Source: Flavobacteriaceae bacterium
GTDB lineage: Bacteria; Bacteroidota; Bacteroidia; Flavobacteriales; Flavobacteriaceae
Assembly: GCA_024762795.1 (NCBI GenBank)
Contig: JANTGS010000001.1
Span: 1 to 64,000, forward strand
Direction: 5' to 3'
Length of the DNA stretch: 64,000 nt
The translations under genes were made by a program, and so were the position numbers. Below are positions 36,665 to 45,531 of this stretch, one piece after another. A model generated the notes under the pieces. That model did not search any database, had not been told where the DNA came from, and saw nothing but the letters and a program-made list of their open reading frames with translations. How positions within the stretch are numbered: position 1 is the first letter of the stretch; every line of letters starts with the position of its first letter.

Positions 36665-36826
36665 AGATCACCACATCCCTGCAACACCCCATCACCAAAT
36701 AACTACATCACTGCATCACCGTACCCCTTCATCACCGTATCACCGTATCACCGTACCCCTTCATCAACGCATCACCACATCACCACATCACTGCATCACC
36801 GTATCACCGTATCACCGCATCACCAA
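36665..36826. repeat. Octamer tandem repeat array (minisatellite)
   Basis: About 160 bases consist of degenerate 8-base units of the form NNATCACC on the plus strand (GGTGATNN on minus): GTATCACC, ACATCACC, GCATCACC and variants. A 20-base block, atcaccgtaccccttcatca, recurs at 36715-36734 and 36747-36766, exactly four units apart. The array lies between convergent genes and starts four bases after the stop of the GSCFA gene. There are no spacers, so this is not a CRISPR. Confidence 0.85.
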
Positions 36827-37798
36827 TTACTTCTGATCAAAATGAAGAAAACCGTGTTTTTCTTCCAGTTTTCTGATTTTTTCATGCAAATGGATGTTAA
36901 ATTCCTGATGTTTCGGGCTATCCGGGTTAAAGGGTTTGTGTTCTAAAGCTTTTTTAATTTTATAGATCTCTTTCATCAGGTTGTGGTCTTTTTTATCGAT
37001 CCAGGTCTCCTTAAAAAGTTTCCAGATATAGTTAACAGCTGTTTCATTGGGATGAACCATATCTTCTTTATAGAACCGGTAGTCCCTCAAATCATCCATC
37101 ATGATCTCGTAAGCGGGGAAATAGGAAATATTTTTAGTATTTAAAACCCTGTTTATGGCAGTAGTAAGCACAGCTTTACTCAAACTATTCTCGGTGAATC
37201 CGTCTTTTAAATGTCTTACCGGACTAAGAGTAAAAAGGATCTGTGCCTTAGGATTAAAAGAGTTGATCTTATTAATGATGTTTTGTAGAATTTTAAAAAC
37301 TTCCTCTGTATTGAGTAATTCTTTGGTGTATTCTTTTTGAGGAATTTTATGACAATTGGCTACAAATTTATTGTTTTTATGATAACGGTACACCCAGGCC
37401 GTTCCAAGTGTGATGATGATATGTGTAGTTTTCTTTAAAAGAAAATGATTCTTAATGATCTCTTTATTGATATGATCAATTACGGTATCAGCTTTTGGAG
37501 AAGAAAATTTGCTATGATGGTTCATGCTGATCCACAGATCGTTAAAAAAAAGAAGGTCGGTCTTCTTGTATTCTCTTTTTACTATGCAATCCACTATTGC
37601 TTTTTCAATAGCTTTTGGGTTGAAGAGAATTCCGTGAGAATTGCTGCTGTTTTGAAACTGGAACCAGCTTAATTTTTGTTGTATATTCTCGGTAAAACAA
37701 GAGCCAAAAAGAACAATTTCAGATTGATAACCGATCTTATTTTTACTCTCCGGAATTCTTATTTCTGTACGAAATTTCATTGTTTTTGGTTTGATCAT
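36827..37798 (-). CDS. GSCFA domain protein
   Basis: A 323-residue protein named by its GSCF motif (LFGSCFTENI, residues 30-39), with Cys34 and Ser33 in a SGNH/GDSL-hydrolase-like context. Other features are ITLGTAWVYRY near residue 138 and SPVRHLKDG near 200, and DMVHPNE near residue 258 would supply Asp and His. The family is found mostly in Bacteroidota and Alphaproteobacteria and its substrate is unknown; an esterase or acyltransferase role is inference. The ATG at 37798 overlaps the cysM stop (ATGA). An octamer repeat array follows its stop. Confidence 0.8.
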   Translation of the reverse strand: MIKPKTMKFRTEIRIPESKNKIGYQSEIVLFGSCFTENIQQKLSWFQFQNSSNSHGILFNPKAIEKAIVDCIVKREYKKTDLLFFNDLWISMNHHSKFSSPKADTVIDHINKEIIKNHFLLKKTTHIIITLGTAWVYRYHKNNKFVANCHKIPQKEYTKELLNTEEVFKILQNIINKINSFNPKAQILFTLSPVRHLKDGFTENSLSKAVLTTAINRVLNTKNISYFPAYEIMMDDLRDYRFYKEDMVHPNETAVNYIWKLFKETWIDKKDHNLMKEIYKIKKALEHKPFNPDSPKHQEFNIHLHEKIRKLEEKHGFLHFDQK

Positions 37799-38682
37799 TT
37801 AAAAAGGTCTGAAGAGAGATACCGGTCTCCACGATCGCAGATAATCACTACAATAATTCCTTTTTTAAGATTTTTAGTTAGTTTTTCGGCTATGGCCACG
37901 GCTCCGCCACTACTCATTCCGGCAAAGATCCCTTCTTCTCTCGCAAGACGTCTGGTCATGATTCTGGCTTCTTCTTCTGTTACATCAACCAGCTGATCTA
38001 CCTTTTCGGGTTGATAGATTTCAGGCAGATATTCCTTAGGCCATTTTCTTATCCCCGGGATACTTGAATCTCCGGCAGGCTGTGCTCCGATGATCTGAAT
38101 TTCCGGATTCTTTTCTTTTAAAAAAGAGGAAACGCCCATAATGGTTCCTGTGGTTCCCATAGCTGAAACAAAATGAGTTATTTCTCCATTGGTATCTTTC
38201 CAGATTTCCGGTCCAGTAGAAAGATAATGTGCTTTCCAGTTGTCATCATTTCCAAATTGATTCAGCATAAAATATGCTTTTTCCTTTACCATTTTTTCTG
38301 CATAATTCCGCGAAGCTTCTATACCTTCAGCAGCAGGGGTAAGGGTAACTTTAGCACCATATGCCCTCATGGTCAGAACACGTTCTTCCGTTGCATTATC
38401 GGGCATGACCAGTTCCATATTCAATCCCATAACTCTTGCGATCATGGCCAAAGCGATTCCTGTATTACCGCTGGTAGCTTCTATGAGTTTATCATTTTTT
38501 GAGATCTCTTTACGCTCCAGGGCTCCTTTGATCATTTGGTAAGCTGCCCTGTCTTTGATACTGCCTCCCGGATTGTTTCCTTCGAGTTTAAAAAACACAG
38601 AAACCTCCTTGTTTTTAATGATATTTTGTGATTTTACCAAGGGGGTATTACCGATAAGGTCGAGAATTCTTAGTTCTTTCAT
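37795..38682 (-). CDS. cysM: Cysteine synthase B (O-acetylserine sulfhydrylase)
   Basis: A 295-residue PLP enzyme. The lysine that binds PLP is K43 in GGSIKDRAA, the substrate loop SGNTGIA lies near residues 70-76, and a GTTGT phosphate-binding loop is near residue 175. It converts O-acetylserine and sulfide or thiosulfate to cysteine. The RKWPKEYLPEIY region and length fit CysM rather than CysK, though the distinction is not absolute. The gene overlaps cysE by four bases upstream and the GSCFA gene by four downstream, giving a tightly coupled three-gene unit. Confidence 0.9.
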   Translation of the reverse strand: MKELRILDLIGNTPLVKSQNIIKNKEVSVFFKLEGNNPGGSIKDRAAYQMIKGALERKEISKNDKLIEATSGNTGIALAMIARVMGLNMELVMPDNATEERVLTMRAYGAKVTLTPAAEGIEASRNYAEKMVKEKAYFMLNQFGNDDNWKAHYLSTGPEIWKDTNGEITHFVSAMGTTGTIMGVSSFLKEKNPEIQIIGAQPAGDSSIPGIRKWPKEYLPEIYQPEKVDQLVDVTEEEARIMTRRLAREEGIFAGMSSGGAVAIAEKLTKNLKKGIIVVIICDRGDRYLSSDLFK

Positions 38683-39470
38683 TTGTTCTTTTTTTGTTTT
38701 AAACGGGTTTCTGTTTTGTTATATACAGTAGAGTTGGGTTTAACGGATTCGGTAAGCCATACATTTCCGCCAATGGTACTGTTTTTACCTATAACTGTCT
38801 CCCCACCAAGGATGGTCGCCCCTGCGTAAATGGTGACATGATCTTCTACAGTGGGATGCCTTTTTTGATATTTCATTTCTTTACTTACCTGTAAAGCTCC
38901 TAAGGTTACCCCCTGATAGATTTTTACATGATTTTTGATGTGGGTTGTCTCTCCGATAACAATTCCTGTTCCGTGATCAATAAAAAATGGAGAGCCGATA
39001 CTGGCACCCGGATGGATGTCGATTCCGGTCAGTCTGTGTGCATATTCACTCATCATTCTGGGTATCAGAGGCATTCCCTGTTTAAAAAATATATTGCTCA
39101 ATCGGTAAACAGCTATGGCATAAAATCCCGGGTAGGCCAGAATTACTTCTTCAATACTATTGGATGCAGGATCATGCTGATACATGCAGTTTGCATCTTT
39201 GTTTAGTTGCTTTAAGATCTCCGGAAGGCAAATGAGAAATTTCTTCCAGGCCTGATGATAATCAAAATGATCATTTTTGCAAGAGACGTTGGTAATTTCC
39301 TTAAAAGAAGCTGCCAATGAATCTATATTTTCAGCCAATGTAGTATTGGTATCGAATAAAATATAAAAAAGATCATTAGTAAAAACCTCTGTTTTTTGCT
39401 TTAAACTAAAATCCAGATGGTAGACCTGTTTGTTAGATCTAATACTTTCGCTTATTCTTTGTATGGACAT
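38679..39470 (-). CDS. cysE: Serine O-acetyltransferase
   Basis: A 263-residue hexapeptide-repeat acetyltransferase. Residues about 150-250 show the left-handed beta-helix, with DIHPGASIGSPFFIDHGTG containing the catalytic His of FIDHGTG, and YQGVTLGAL. It makes O-acetylserine for CysM, encoded next in the operon with an ATGA overlap. The N-terminal helical region is longer than in the shortest SATs. The C terminus ends in a Lys-rich tail rather than the Ile that inserts into CysK, so complex formation is doubtful. Confidence 0.92.
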   Translation of the reverse strand: MSIQRISESIRSNKQVYHLDFSLKQKTEVFTNDLFYILFDTNTTLAENIDSLAASFKEITNVSCKNDHFDYHQAWKKFLICLPEILKQLNKDANCMYQHDPASNSIEEVILAYPGFYAIAVYRLSNIFFKQGMPLIPRMMSEYAHRLTGIDIHPGASIGSPFFIDHGTGIVIGETTHIKNHVKIYQGVTLGALQVSKEMKYQKRHPTVEDHVTIYAGATILGGETVIGKNSTIGGNVWLTESVKPNSTVYNKTETRLKQKKNK

Positions 39471-39523
39471 TTTATTTGTTTAGACGATGATTAAATTGAT
39501 TGTTTACAGGATTGCTTTTTAAA

Positions 39524-40237
39524 TCACATTTTAAAATAAACTTCATCGAACGGAATCCTGAACCGATCTCCGTAAACTCCTTCCGGTAAGCGGATCCCAC
39601 AGGAAATAACCATATTAATCTCGGCCTTTCGGGGTAATTTCAATGCTTTTTTGATGAGTACCGAATCGAAGCCTTCCATCGGACAAGTATCATATTTTAA
39701 TTCTGCCATACTCAGCATAAAGGTCTGGGCGGACAGGCCAACACTTTTATGAGCAACAATTCTCATATCACTTTTTCTTACCTGCCGGTAAATAGGCCTA
39801 AACCAGCCGGCCATGTAAAAAGCAAAATATTTTAGATATCCCCAGATGCCGAGAAATTCTGAATAAATTAGCGGAATCAATTTTTTATAGTAATCCAAAC
39901 CGATTTTTTCCCGTTTCGGATCGGCATATTTAATATTTGCATTTTGTAAATAATTTAGGTTGGCATGGGCTCTTTTCTTCCATAAATCTTTTCGAACAAC
40001 AAAAACAACCATTTGTTTGGCAGTTCTTGCAGCGAGTTGGTCAAAACAAGCATTGGAGACCTTTTGTAATACCTCTTTAGAGGTAATATGATAAAATTCC
40101 CACAGTTGCATATTACTGCTGTTGGGTGCCAGTGTGGCCTGTTGAATACATTGTTTGACCTTTTCCGGATCGATTTCTTTTTCCGGATCATATACTCTGA
40201 CGGAGCGTCTGTAATTTAGGGTTTCTCTTAAATTCAT
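39524..40237 (-). CDS. Nitroreductase family protein
   Basis: A 237-residue flavoprotein of the nitroreductase superfamily. RRSVRVYDPEKEIDPEKV at the N terminus and the APNSSNMQLWEFY motif provide FMN-binding residues. A middle insertion (about 95-150) with a hydrophobic segment around YLKYFAFYMAGWF lengthens it and may bind a membrane or partner. The substrate is unknown. It precedes cysE by 53 bases on the same strand and may be cotranscribed. Confidence 0.85.
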   Translation of the reverse strand: MNLRETLNYRRSVRVYDPEKEIDPEKVKQCIQQATLAPNSSNMQLWEFYHITSKEVLQKVSNACFDQLAARTAKQMVVFVVRKDLWKKRAHANLNYLQNANIKYADPKREKIGLDYYKKLIPLIYSEFLGIWGYLKYFAFYMAGWFRPIYRQVRKSDMRIVAHKSVGLSAQTFMLSMAELKYDTCPMEGFDSVLIKKALKLPRKAEINMVISCGIRLPEGVYGDRFRIPFDEVYFKM

Positions 40238-40396
40238 TTTTCTTTAAAGTTACAAAAACAAGTGACGAGACTGATAATTAGAATTAAAAAAACAGATTAC
40301 AAACAAGTCATCCTGGATAAATTGATATGTAAGATATGTAATCAGAAAATAAGCTGTTTAAAAAATCAGCCTATTAAAACGCTGCTTATCATCACA

Positions 40397-41512
40397 TTAA
40401 ATAATAGTCGATTGCCCCAGATCAATGTTTTCGGCATTGTAGAGCGAACTTTTCTTATCGATGATATAATCGCTGATGAATTCGCCAACATCGTTGGTGT
40501 GGTGAATCTCATTTGAATTGATATCCGGTGTGGTGATTTGAAGTTCGATTGATTTTTCAACGGCTTGTCTCAGGGCTTCAGCTTCTTCATGAAGATCAAA
40601 ATGTTCCAAAAGCATGGCAGCAGAAAGGATAGTGGCCAAGGGGTTGGCAACATTTTTACCTTTTGCCTTAGGAAAAGACCCGTGAACAGGTTCAAACATA
40701 GCGTAATGATCGCCAATGGATGCTGATGAGGCCAGACCGATAGAACCTGAAATCACGCTGGCTTCATCGGAAAGGATATCTCCAAACATATTATCGGTAA
40801 GGATCACATCAAACTGACGTGGATTTAGGATCAACTGCATAGAAGCGGTATCTGCAAAAAGAAATTCCAGAGTAACTTCAGGGTACTCTTTTGCGATCTC
40901 CTTGGCTCTTCGTCTCCATAATCGTGAGGTTTCCAGGATATTAGCTTTGTCGACAAGGGTAAGTTTTCTTTTTCTTGATTTTGCTTTTTTAAAAGCAAGG
41001 TGTGTAATCCGATCAACTTCTGCAGCGGTGTAAGCACAATCGTCCTGAGCAGACCTCCTGTCAGCAGAAGTGCTTTTATCACCAAAATAAATACCTCCGG
41101 TAAGCTCTCTGAATATAAGAAAATCAGTTCCTTTGATTACTTTTTCTTTAATTGGAGATTTATGGATAAGAGGTTCGTAAGCAGCAGTGGGTCGAATATT
41201 TGCATATAATCCCAGATCTTTACGGAGTTTAAGCAACCCTTGTTCGGGTCTGATTTTAGCATCCGGATCATTGTCGTATTTAAAATCACCAATGGCACCA
41301 AAAAGTATGGCATCTGATTCTTTACAGATATTCAGGGTTTCTTCGGGCAGTGGATTACCTGTTTTTTCAATAGCAGCACCGCCTACCTCTGCATAGTTGA
41401 AATTAAACTGATGATTAAATTTTTGCGCTATGGCTTCTAAGACTTTTACAGCCTGTTCGGTGATCTCGGGACCTATACCATCACCCGGTAAGATCGCAAT
41501 GTTTAAATTCAT
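40397..41512 (-). CDS. leuB: 3-isopropylmalate dehydrogenase
   Basis: A 371-residue NAD-dependent enzyme of the isocitrate/isopropylmalate dehydrogenase family that converts 3-isopropylmalate to 2-oxoisocaproate precursors in leucine synthesis. LPGDGIGPEI at the start, RELTGGIYFG with the substrate Arg, and the metal-binding DNMFGDILSDEAS segment are intact. It is 11 bases after leuA. leuC and leuD, which encode the isomerase between the two steps, are not in this operon or window. Confidence 0.95.
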   Translation of the reverse strand: MNLNIAILPGDGIGPEITEQAVKVLEAIAQKFNHQFNFNYAEVGGAAIEKTGNPLPEETLNICKESDAILFGAIGDFKYDNDPDAKIRPEQGLLKLRKDLGLYANIRPTAAYEPLIHKSPIKEKVIKGTDFLIFRELTGGIYFGDKSTSADRRSAQDDCAYTAAEVDRITHLAFKKAKSRKRKLTLVDKANILETSRLWRRRAKEIAKEYPEVTLEFLFADTASMQLILNPRQFDVILTDNMFGDILSDEASVISGSIGLASSASIGDHYAMFEPVHGSFPKAKGKNVANPLATILSAAMLLEHFDLHEEAEALRQAVEKSIELQITTPDINSNEIHHTNDVGEFISDYIIDKKSSLYNAENIDLGQSTII

Positions 41513-41523
41513 TATAATATTTT

Positions 41524-42699
41524 TTACACTTCCACTTTCGTGATAAAGATATTACAATTTTCTATAATTTGATGGATATCATCATCAATAACTTCTTTTT
41601 TAATGTCGGCAAAGTTTAAAAACTCAGGATAAACTACATCCAGCTGATCTTTAGTTAAATGATAACCTAAGTTTTTGGCTCTGAATGCTAAAGCTGCCCT
41701 TCCGCTTCTGGCAGTTAAAACGATAGAAGATTCGGTTAAACCAACATCTTCCGGATTCATGATCTCATAAGTATCACGATTCTTGATCACTCCGTCCTGG
41801 TGGATCCCTGAACTGTGTGCAAAAGCATTTTCTCCTACCACGGCTTTATTAGGTTGTACGGTAATGCCCATACTTTCCTGAACCAGTTGACTGGTACTGT
41901 GTAATAAGCGGGTATTTACATTGGTATCCAGGTTAAGATAAGGGTGCTGTTTTAAGATCATTACCACTTCTTCCAAAGCTGTATTACCGGCTCTTTCACC
42001 AATTCCGTTGATGGTACACTCAATTTGTCTTGCACCATTTAATGCTCCGGAAATTGAATTTGCAGTGGCCATACCCAGGTCATTATGGCAATGACAGGAA
42101 ATAATTACATCATCAATTCCTTTTACGTTTTCTTTTAAATATTTAATTTTTGCTCCGTATTCTTCAGGTAAACAATAACCTGTAGTATCGGGAATATTTA
42201 ATACCGTTGCACCTGATTTAATAACTTCTTCACAAATTTTTGCAAGAAATTCATTATCGGTTCTTCCGGCATCTTCCGCAAAGAATTCTACGTCATTAAC
42301 AAAAGTTTTGGCATAGCTTACTGCTTCTTTTGCTCTTTCGAGGATCTTTTCACGTGTAGAATTAAATTTATATCTGATATGAGAATCGGAAGTTCCGATA
42401 CCTGTATGAATTCTTGGTTTTACAGCATACTGAAGTGCCTGGGCAGCAGCTTCAATATCTTTTTGATTGGCTCTGGTAAGACCACAAACGGTCGCATTTT
42501 TGACTAATTTAGAAATTTCAGCTACCGATTCAAAATCACCCGGACTAGAGATTGGGAATCCAGCTTCGATTACATCTACCCCCAGCAGATCCAAACGCTC
42601 GGCAATTACTAATTTTTGTTTGGTATTTAATTTACATCCCGGGACCTGTTCACCGTCTCTAAGGGTTGTGTCAAATATTTGAACCTTATCTGTACTCAT
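41524..42699 (-). CDS. leuA: 2-isopropylmalate synthase (short form)
   Basis: A 391-residue HMGL-type TIM-barrel enzyme that condenses acetyl-CoA with 2-oxoisovalerate. [14 protein letters not shown] (9-22) carries the catalytic Arg and metal Asp, and HCHNDLG holds metal-ligand histidines. The long C-terminal allosteric domain of full-length LeuA is missing: after the [11 protein letters not shown] segment only about 100 residues follow, as in the short LeuA2-like form. Classical leucine feedback through that domain is therefore not expected. ATG at 42699 is chosen over TTG at 42732. A TATTTTTG box lies 31 bases upstream. Confidence 0.9.
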   Translation of the reverse strand: MSTDKVQIFDTTLRDGEQVPGCKLNTKQKLVIAERLDLLGVDVIEAGFPISSPGDFESVAEISKLVKNATVCGLTRANQKDIEAAAQALQYAVKPRIHTGIGTSDSHIRYKFNSTREKILERAKEAVSYAKTFVNDVEFFAEDAGRTDNEFLAKICEEVIKSGATVLNIPDTTGYCLPEEYGAKIKYLKENVKGIDDVIISCHCHNDLGMATANSISGALNGARQIECTINGIGERAGNTALEEVVMILKQHPYLNLDTNVNTRLLHSTSQLVQESMGITVQPNKAVVGENAFAHSSGIHQDGVIKNRDTYEIMNPEDVGLTESSIVLTARSGRAALAFRAKNLGYHLTKDQLDVVYPEFLNFADIKKEVIDDDIHQIIENCNIFITKVEV

Positions 42700-42729
42700 T
42701 TTTTTAACTATTTTATCACAATTAATATT

Positions 42730-42737
42730 CAAAAATA
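42730..42737 (-). promoter_or_regulatory. Bacteroidota -7 box for leuAB
   Basis: TATTTTTG on the minus strand fits TAnnTTTG, 31 bases upstream of the leuA ATG. The implied leader is only some 25 bases, too short for an attenuator like that of the ilv operon. Confidence 0.5.
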
Positions 42738-42848
42738 AACAGGTTAATACTACCTTTGTTTTTGCTTTTTCGGTTCTTTACTATATTCAAGGTCAAATCA
42801 ATATATATAAAAACCTGAAAAACAAATATATAACTGTATTATATTACG

Positions 42849-44384
42849 ATGTCTATGATTAAAAAAGATGCACTTTTTTTATTGATTAAATCATTATCCA
42901 AATCGGAAAAAAGACAATTTAAACTCTATGCAGGCAGATTAGGGGTAAATGCAGAAAAGAATTTTATGGCCTTATTTATGGTGCTGGATCGTCTTGATGA
43001 ATTTGATGAAAGCATAATTCTGAAACGCACTAATATTAAAAAACAACAATTATCCAATGCCAAAGCGCATTTGTACAAACAGATCCTGATCAGTTTAAGA
43101 CTGAACCCTGCACATCAAAGCACAAAAGTACAGATTAGGGAACAACTCGATTTTGCTTCGATCTTATATTATAAAGGATTGCATAAGCAAAGTCTAAAAG
43201 TTCTTGAAAAGGCAAAACATCTGGCCATGAACAATTTTGAGAATAATCTGGCCTTTGAGATTGTTGAGCTTGAAAAAGTTATTGAATCACAGTATATTAC
43301 CCGAAGTTTGCAGTCGAGAGCTGATGATCTGACACGACAATCGGAAGATTTGAGTAACAAAACCCTTATCTTAAGTGAGTTGTCAAATCTATCCCTGCAG
43401 TTGTACGGACTTCTGTTGAAAAAGGGTTATGTTAGAAATGATGAGGATTATCAGAATATTAAAGAGTTCTTTCACTCAAAAATACCAGATTATCAATTAG
43501 ATCAACTTGGATTTAAAGAAAAGCTATACTTGAATAAGGCATATCTGTGGTATAATTTTATCATTCAGGAGTTTGTTTCCTGTTATAAGTATTCGCAAAG
43601 GTGGGTAGATCTGTTTACTGCCAATCCTCAAATGAAAAAGACCAATCCTGTTTTTTATCTAAAGGGAATCAATTATCTGCTTGAATCACTTTTTCTGATC
43701 AAACATTCGGTAAAATTTGAAGAGGTTTTAAATAACTTTAAGGTAGAGTACAAAGATAAAAAATCATTTACCAACGAAAATACAAAATCGTTGGCCACAC
43801 TAACCTATTACCAAAACAAACTGAATTTATATTTTCTTAAAGGAGAATTTACTGAAGGTACTAAATTTGTACCCAAGGTTTTACAAAAACTTAAATACAT
43901 AGAACAAACTTTCGATGAGCATCATATCATGGTTTTTTATTATAAGATTGCCAGTATGTATTTTGGTGCTCAGGATAATGATTTGTGTATTTTTTATCTG
44001 GGTAAGATTATTAACAACAGAGATTTGAAAATGCGTGAGGACTTATTGTGTTTTAGCAGAATACTGAATCTGGTAGCACACTATGAAGCCGGTTATGATC
44101 AAAATCTTGACGCTCTGATCAAATCAACCTATAAATTCCTGATCAAGATGGATGACATGCATATCGTTCAGAAAAAGATTATGACTTTTTTAAGAAAACT
44201 GGGTTCTATTTATCCGCATGAGATCAAGGCAGCTTTTAAGGAATTGTATGATGAATTAAAGGTATTTGAAAATCATCCTTACGAAAAAAGATCATTTATG
44301 TATCTCGATATTTTATCCTGGTTAGAGAGTAAAATTCAGGGAATTCCGGTTGAATCTATTATTAAGAATAAATTAAATAAGTAA
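42849..44384 (+). CDS. Conserved helical-repeat protein of unknown function
   Basis: A 511-residue cytosolic protein with no signal peptide and an almost entirely alpha-helical pattern. The N-terminal SLSKSEKRQFKLYAGRLG is a distinctive opening. The rest consists of amphipathic helices with spacing reminiscent of TPR-like solenoids, for example LYYKGLHKQSLKVLEKAKHLA and its repeats. I recognise this as a Bacteroidota-type hypothetical protein, but no function is known to me. It is divergent from leuA and is followed after six bases by a secreted unknown protein. Confidence 0.7.
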   Translation: MSMIKKDALFLLIKSLSKSEKRQFKLYAGRLGVNAEKNFMALFMVLDRLDEFDESIILKRTNIKKQQLSNAKAHLYKQILISLRLNPAHQSTKVQIREQLDFASILYYKGLHKQSLKVLEKAKHLAMNNFENNLAFEIVELEKVIESQYITRSLQSRADDLTRQSEDLSNKTLILSELSNLSLQLYGLLLKKGYVRNDEDYQNIKEFFHSKIPDYQLDQLGFKEKLYLNKAYLWYNFIIQEFVSCYKYSQRWVDLFTANPQMKKTNPVFYLKGINYLLESLFLIKHSVKFEEVLNNFKVEYKDKKSFTNENTKSLATLTYYQNKLNLYFLKGEFTEGTKFVPKVLQKLKYIEQTFDEHHIMVFYYKIASMYFGAQDNDLCIFYLGKIINNRDLKMREDLLCFSRILNLVAHYEAGYDQNLDALIKSTYKFLIKMDDMHIVQKKIMTFLRKLGSIYPHEIKAAFKELYDELKVFENHPYEKRSFMYLDILSWLESKIQGIPVESIIKNKLNK

Positions 44385-44390
44385 AAAGGA

Positions 44391-45227
44391 ATGTATAAGT
44401 CTGTTTTACAAACACTCTTGCTTATTTTTTATTACAGTTTTTCTATAGCTCAGATCTTAAATATTCCACCAAGAAATCAAGCAGATAAGAATGGAAGTCA
44501 GATAATCAGTGATATTAGGAATATGCCATTGGATGAGCGAGAAGACTTTATTTTTAAAGAAGTATCAAAGGGCAATATACCTGTTTTTTACAGAAAGATG
44601 TCTGCTGTTGCTGATAGTGCACTCATTGATGGAGAATACAAACATATTGTTTACTATGTAATCCCTGATTATTTAGCTTTAGGCAGCAATCATAATTATT
44701 TTCTGTGTCCGATGAGCCCAATTTTAGGACAAAAAATTGCAAATAAACTTAATTGCACTTTACCTACCCGGAAAATGGTAAATCAAATATGGAATGCTGC
44801 GACAGTTAAAATAAGACCGGAACCCATTCCTCCGGGTCCTGAAATGACAACAATTCCTGTTTTTGCCATTCACAATTCGATGGTTTGGGATGCACGCCGA
44901 AACTTTCTTTCTGAGAATCCTTTAGGTTCTTTGGTAAGTGGAAATAAAAAAGATGTGGTTATCAGTAATTTAATCTATAGTTCATCACCTCCCGGAAGAG
45001 TCGTTATCTATGGCTGGCATGATGTCTCAGGCAAAAACATCCAGCCACTATATGCCGGACACTCTGATAATTATGCCGATTATAGTCATGGAATCAGATT
45101 AATACAAAACGAAGTGTATGTAGATGGAGATACATTGCAGGTAAAAGATGTGTTAATGTCACCAAAATTAAACTTGTTATTAAGTGATGAAGGTGTTATT
45201 TCTGCTCCTTATTATCCCATCAAGTAA
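44391..45227 (+). CDS. Secreted protein of unknown function
   Basis: A 278-residue protein with a signal peptide (about 1-20, ending SIA-Q). The mature part is strikingly rich in motif-like segments: YFLCPMSPILGQKIA, CTLPTRKMVNQIW, VVIYGWHDVSGKNIQPLY and YADYSHGIRL. These contain well-spaced His, Asp, Tyr and Arg and suggest an enzyme active site, perhaps a hydrolase. I cannot assign a family. It is in a two-gene unit with the helical-repeat protein and lies just upstream of the ilv leader region. Confidence 0.65.
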   Translation: MYKSVLQTLLLIFYYSFSIAQILNIPPRNQADKNGSQIISDIRNMPLDEREDFIFKEVSKGNIPVFYRKMSAVADSALIDGEYKHIVYYVIPDYLALGSNHNYFLCPMSPILGQKIANKLNCTLPTRKMVNQIWNAATVKIRPEPIPPGPEMTTIPVFAIHNSMVWDARRNFLSENPLGSLVSGNKKDVVISNLIYSSSPPGRVVIYGWHDVSGKNIQPLYAGHSDNYADYSHGIRLIQNEVYVDGDTLQVKDVLMSPKLNLLLSDEGVISAPYYPIK

Positions 45228-45300
45228 TTCTTTTTAGGATTTTCTCAGATTTCCGAAAGAATCTTTGTCTTAGGAACTAAAAAAGAATAAATTAAAATAC

Positions 45301-45308
45301 TATATTTG
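45301..45308 (+). promoter_or_regulatory. Bacteroidota -7 box for the ilv leader
   Basis: TATATTTG is a perfect TAnnTTTG match, 28 bases upstream of the leader peptide ATG. It would start a transcript carrying the leader ORF, attenuator and ilvBNC. Confidence 0.6.
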
Positions 45309-45336
45309 CTCAGTTAAATATTTACTCAAATAAAAA

Positions 45337-45408
45337 ATGAATATTTTAGGTTTAAATATCAACACTATTATTTCCATTATTATTCTTTCGAATAAGCATA
45401 GGAGGTAG
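45337..45408 (+). CDS. Ile-rich leader peptide of the ilv operon
   Basis: A 23-codon frame (ATG at 45337, TAG at 45406) encodes a peptide whose middle reads NINTIISIIIL, so 7 of 23 residues are Ile and 3 are Leu, with five Ile codons between 45367 and 45384. It lies 28 bases after a good promoter box and immediately before an antiterminator/terminator pair ahead of ilvB. That is the layout of a branched-chain attenuator leader in which ribosome stalling at Ile codons relieves termination. There is no Val codon. Confidence 0.75.
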   Translation: MNILGLNINTIISIIILSNKHRR

Positions 45409-45462
45409 TTTGATATTTAATACATCAGCGAAGGCTTCCTAATTTTTAGGAAGTTTTTTTTT
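45399..45462 (+). promoter_or_regulatory. Transcription attenuator of ilvBNC
   Basis: CTTCCTAA (45435-45442) can pair with TTAGGAAG (45446-45453), a terminator followed by nine T with a three-base loop. The same CTTCCTA can instead pair with TAGGAGG at 45399-45405, seven pairs with one G-T, as an antiterminator. The upstream arm overlaps the last codons of the leader ORF, so a ribosome that reaches the stop hides it and favours termination, whereas one stalled at the Ile run leaves it free. Confidence 0.7.
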
Positions 45463-45531
45463 GTTTTAAACTTTGTAAATATAAAAAGTTAACACATTGA
45501 AACATAGTAAAATAAGGTGAGTTGATATGTA

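Noticed and set aside
36665..36826. Possible CRISPR array
   Set aside because: Units are 8 bases with no unique spacers and no cas genes are near, so it is a plain tandem repeat.
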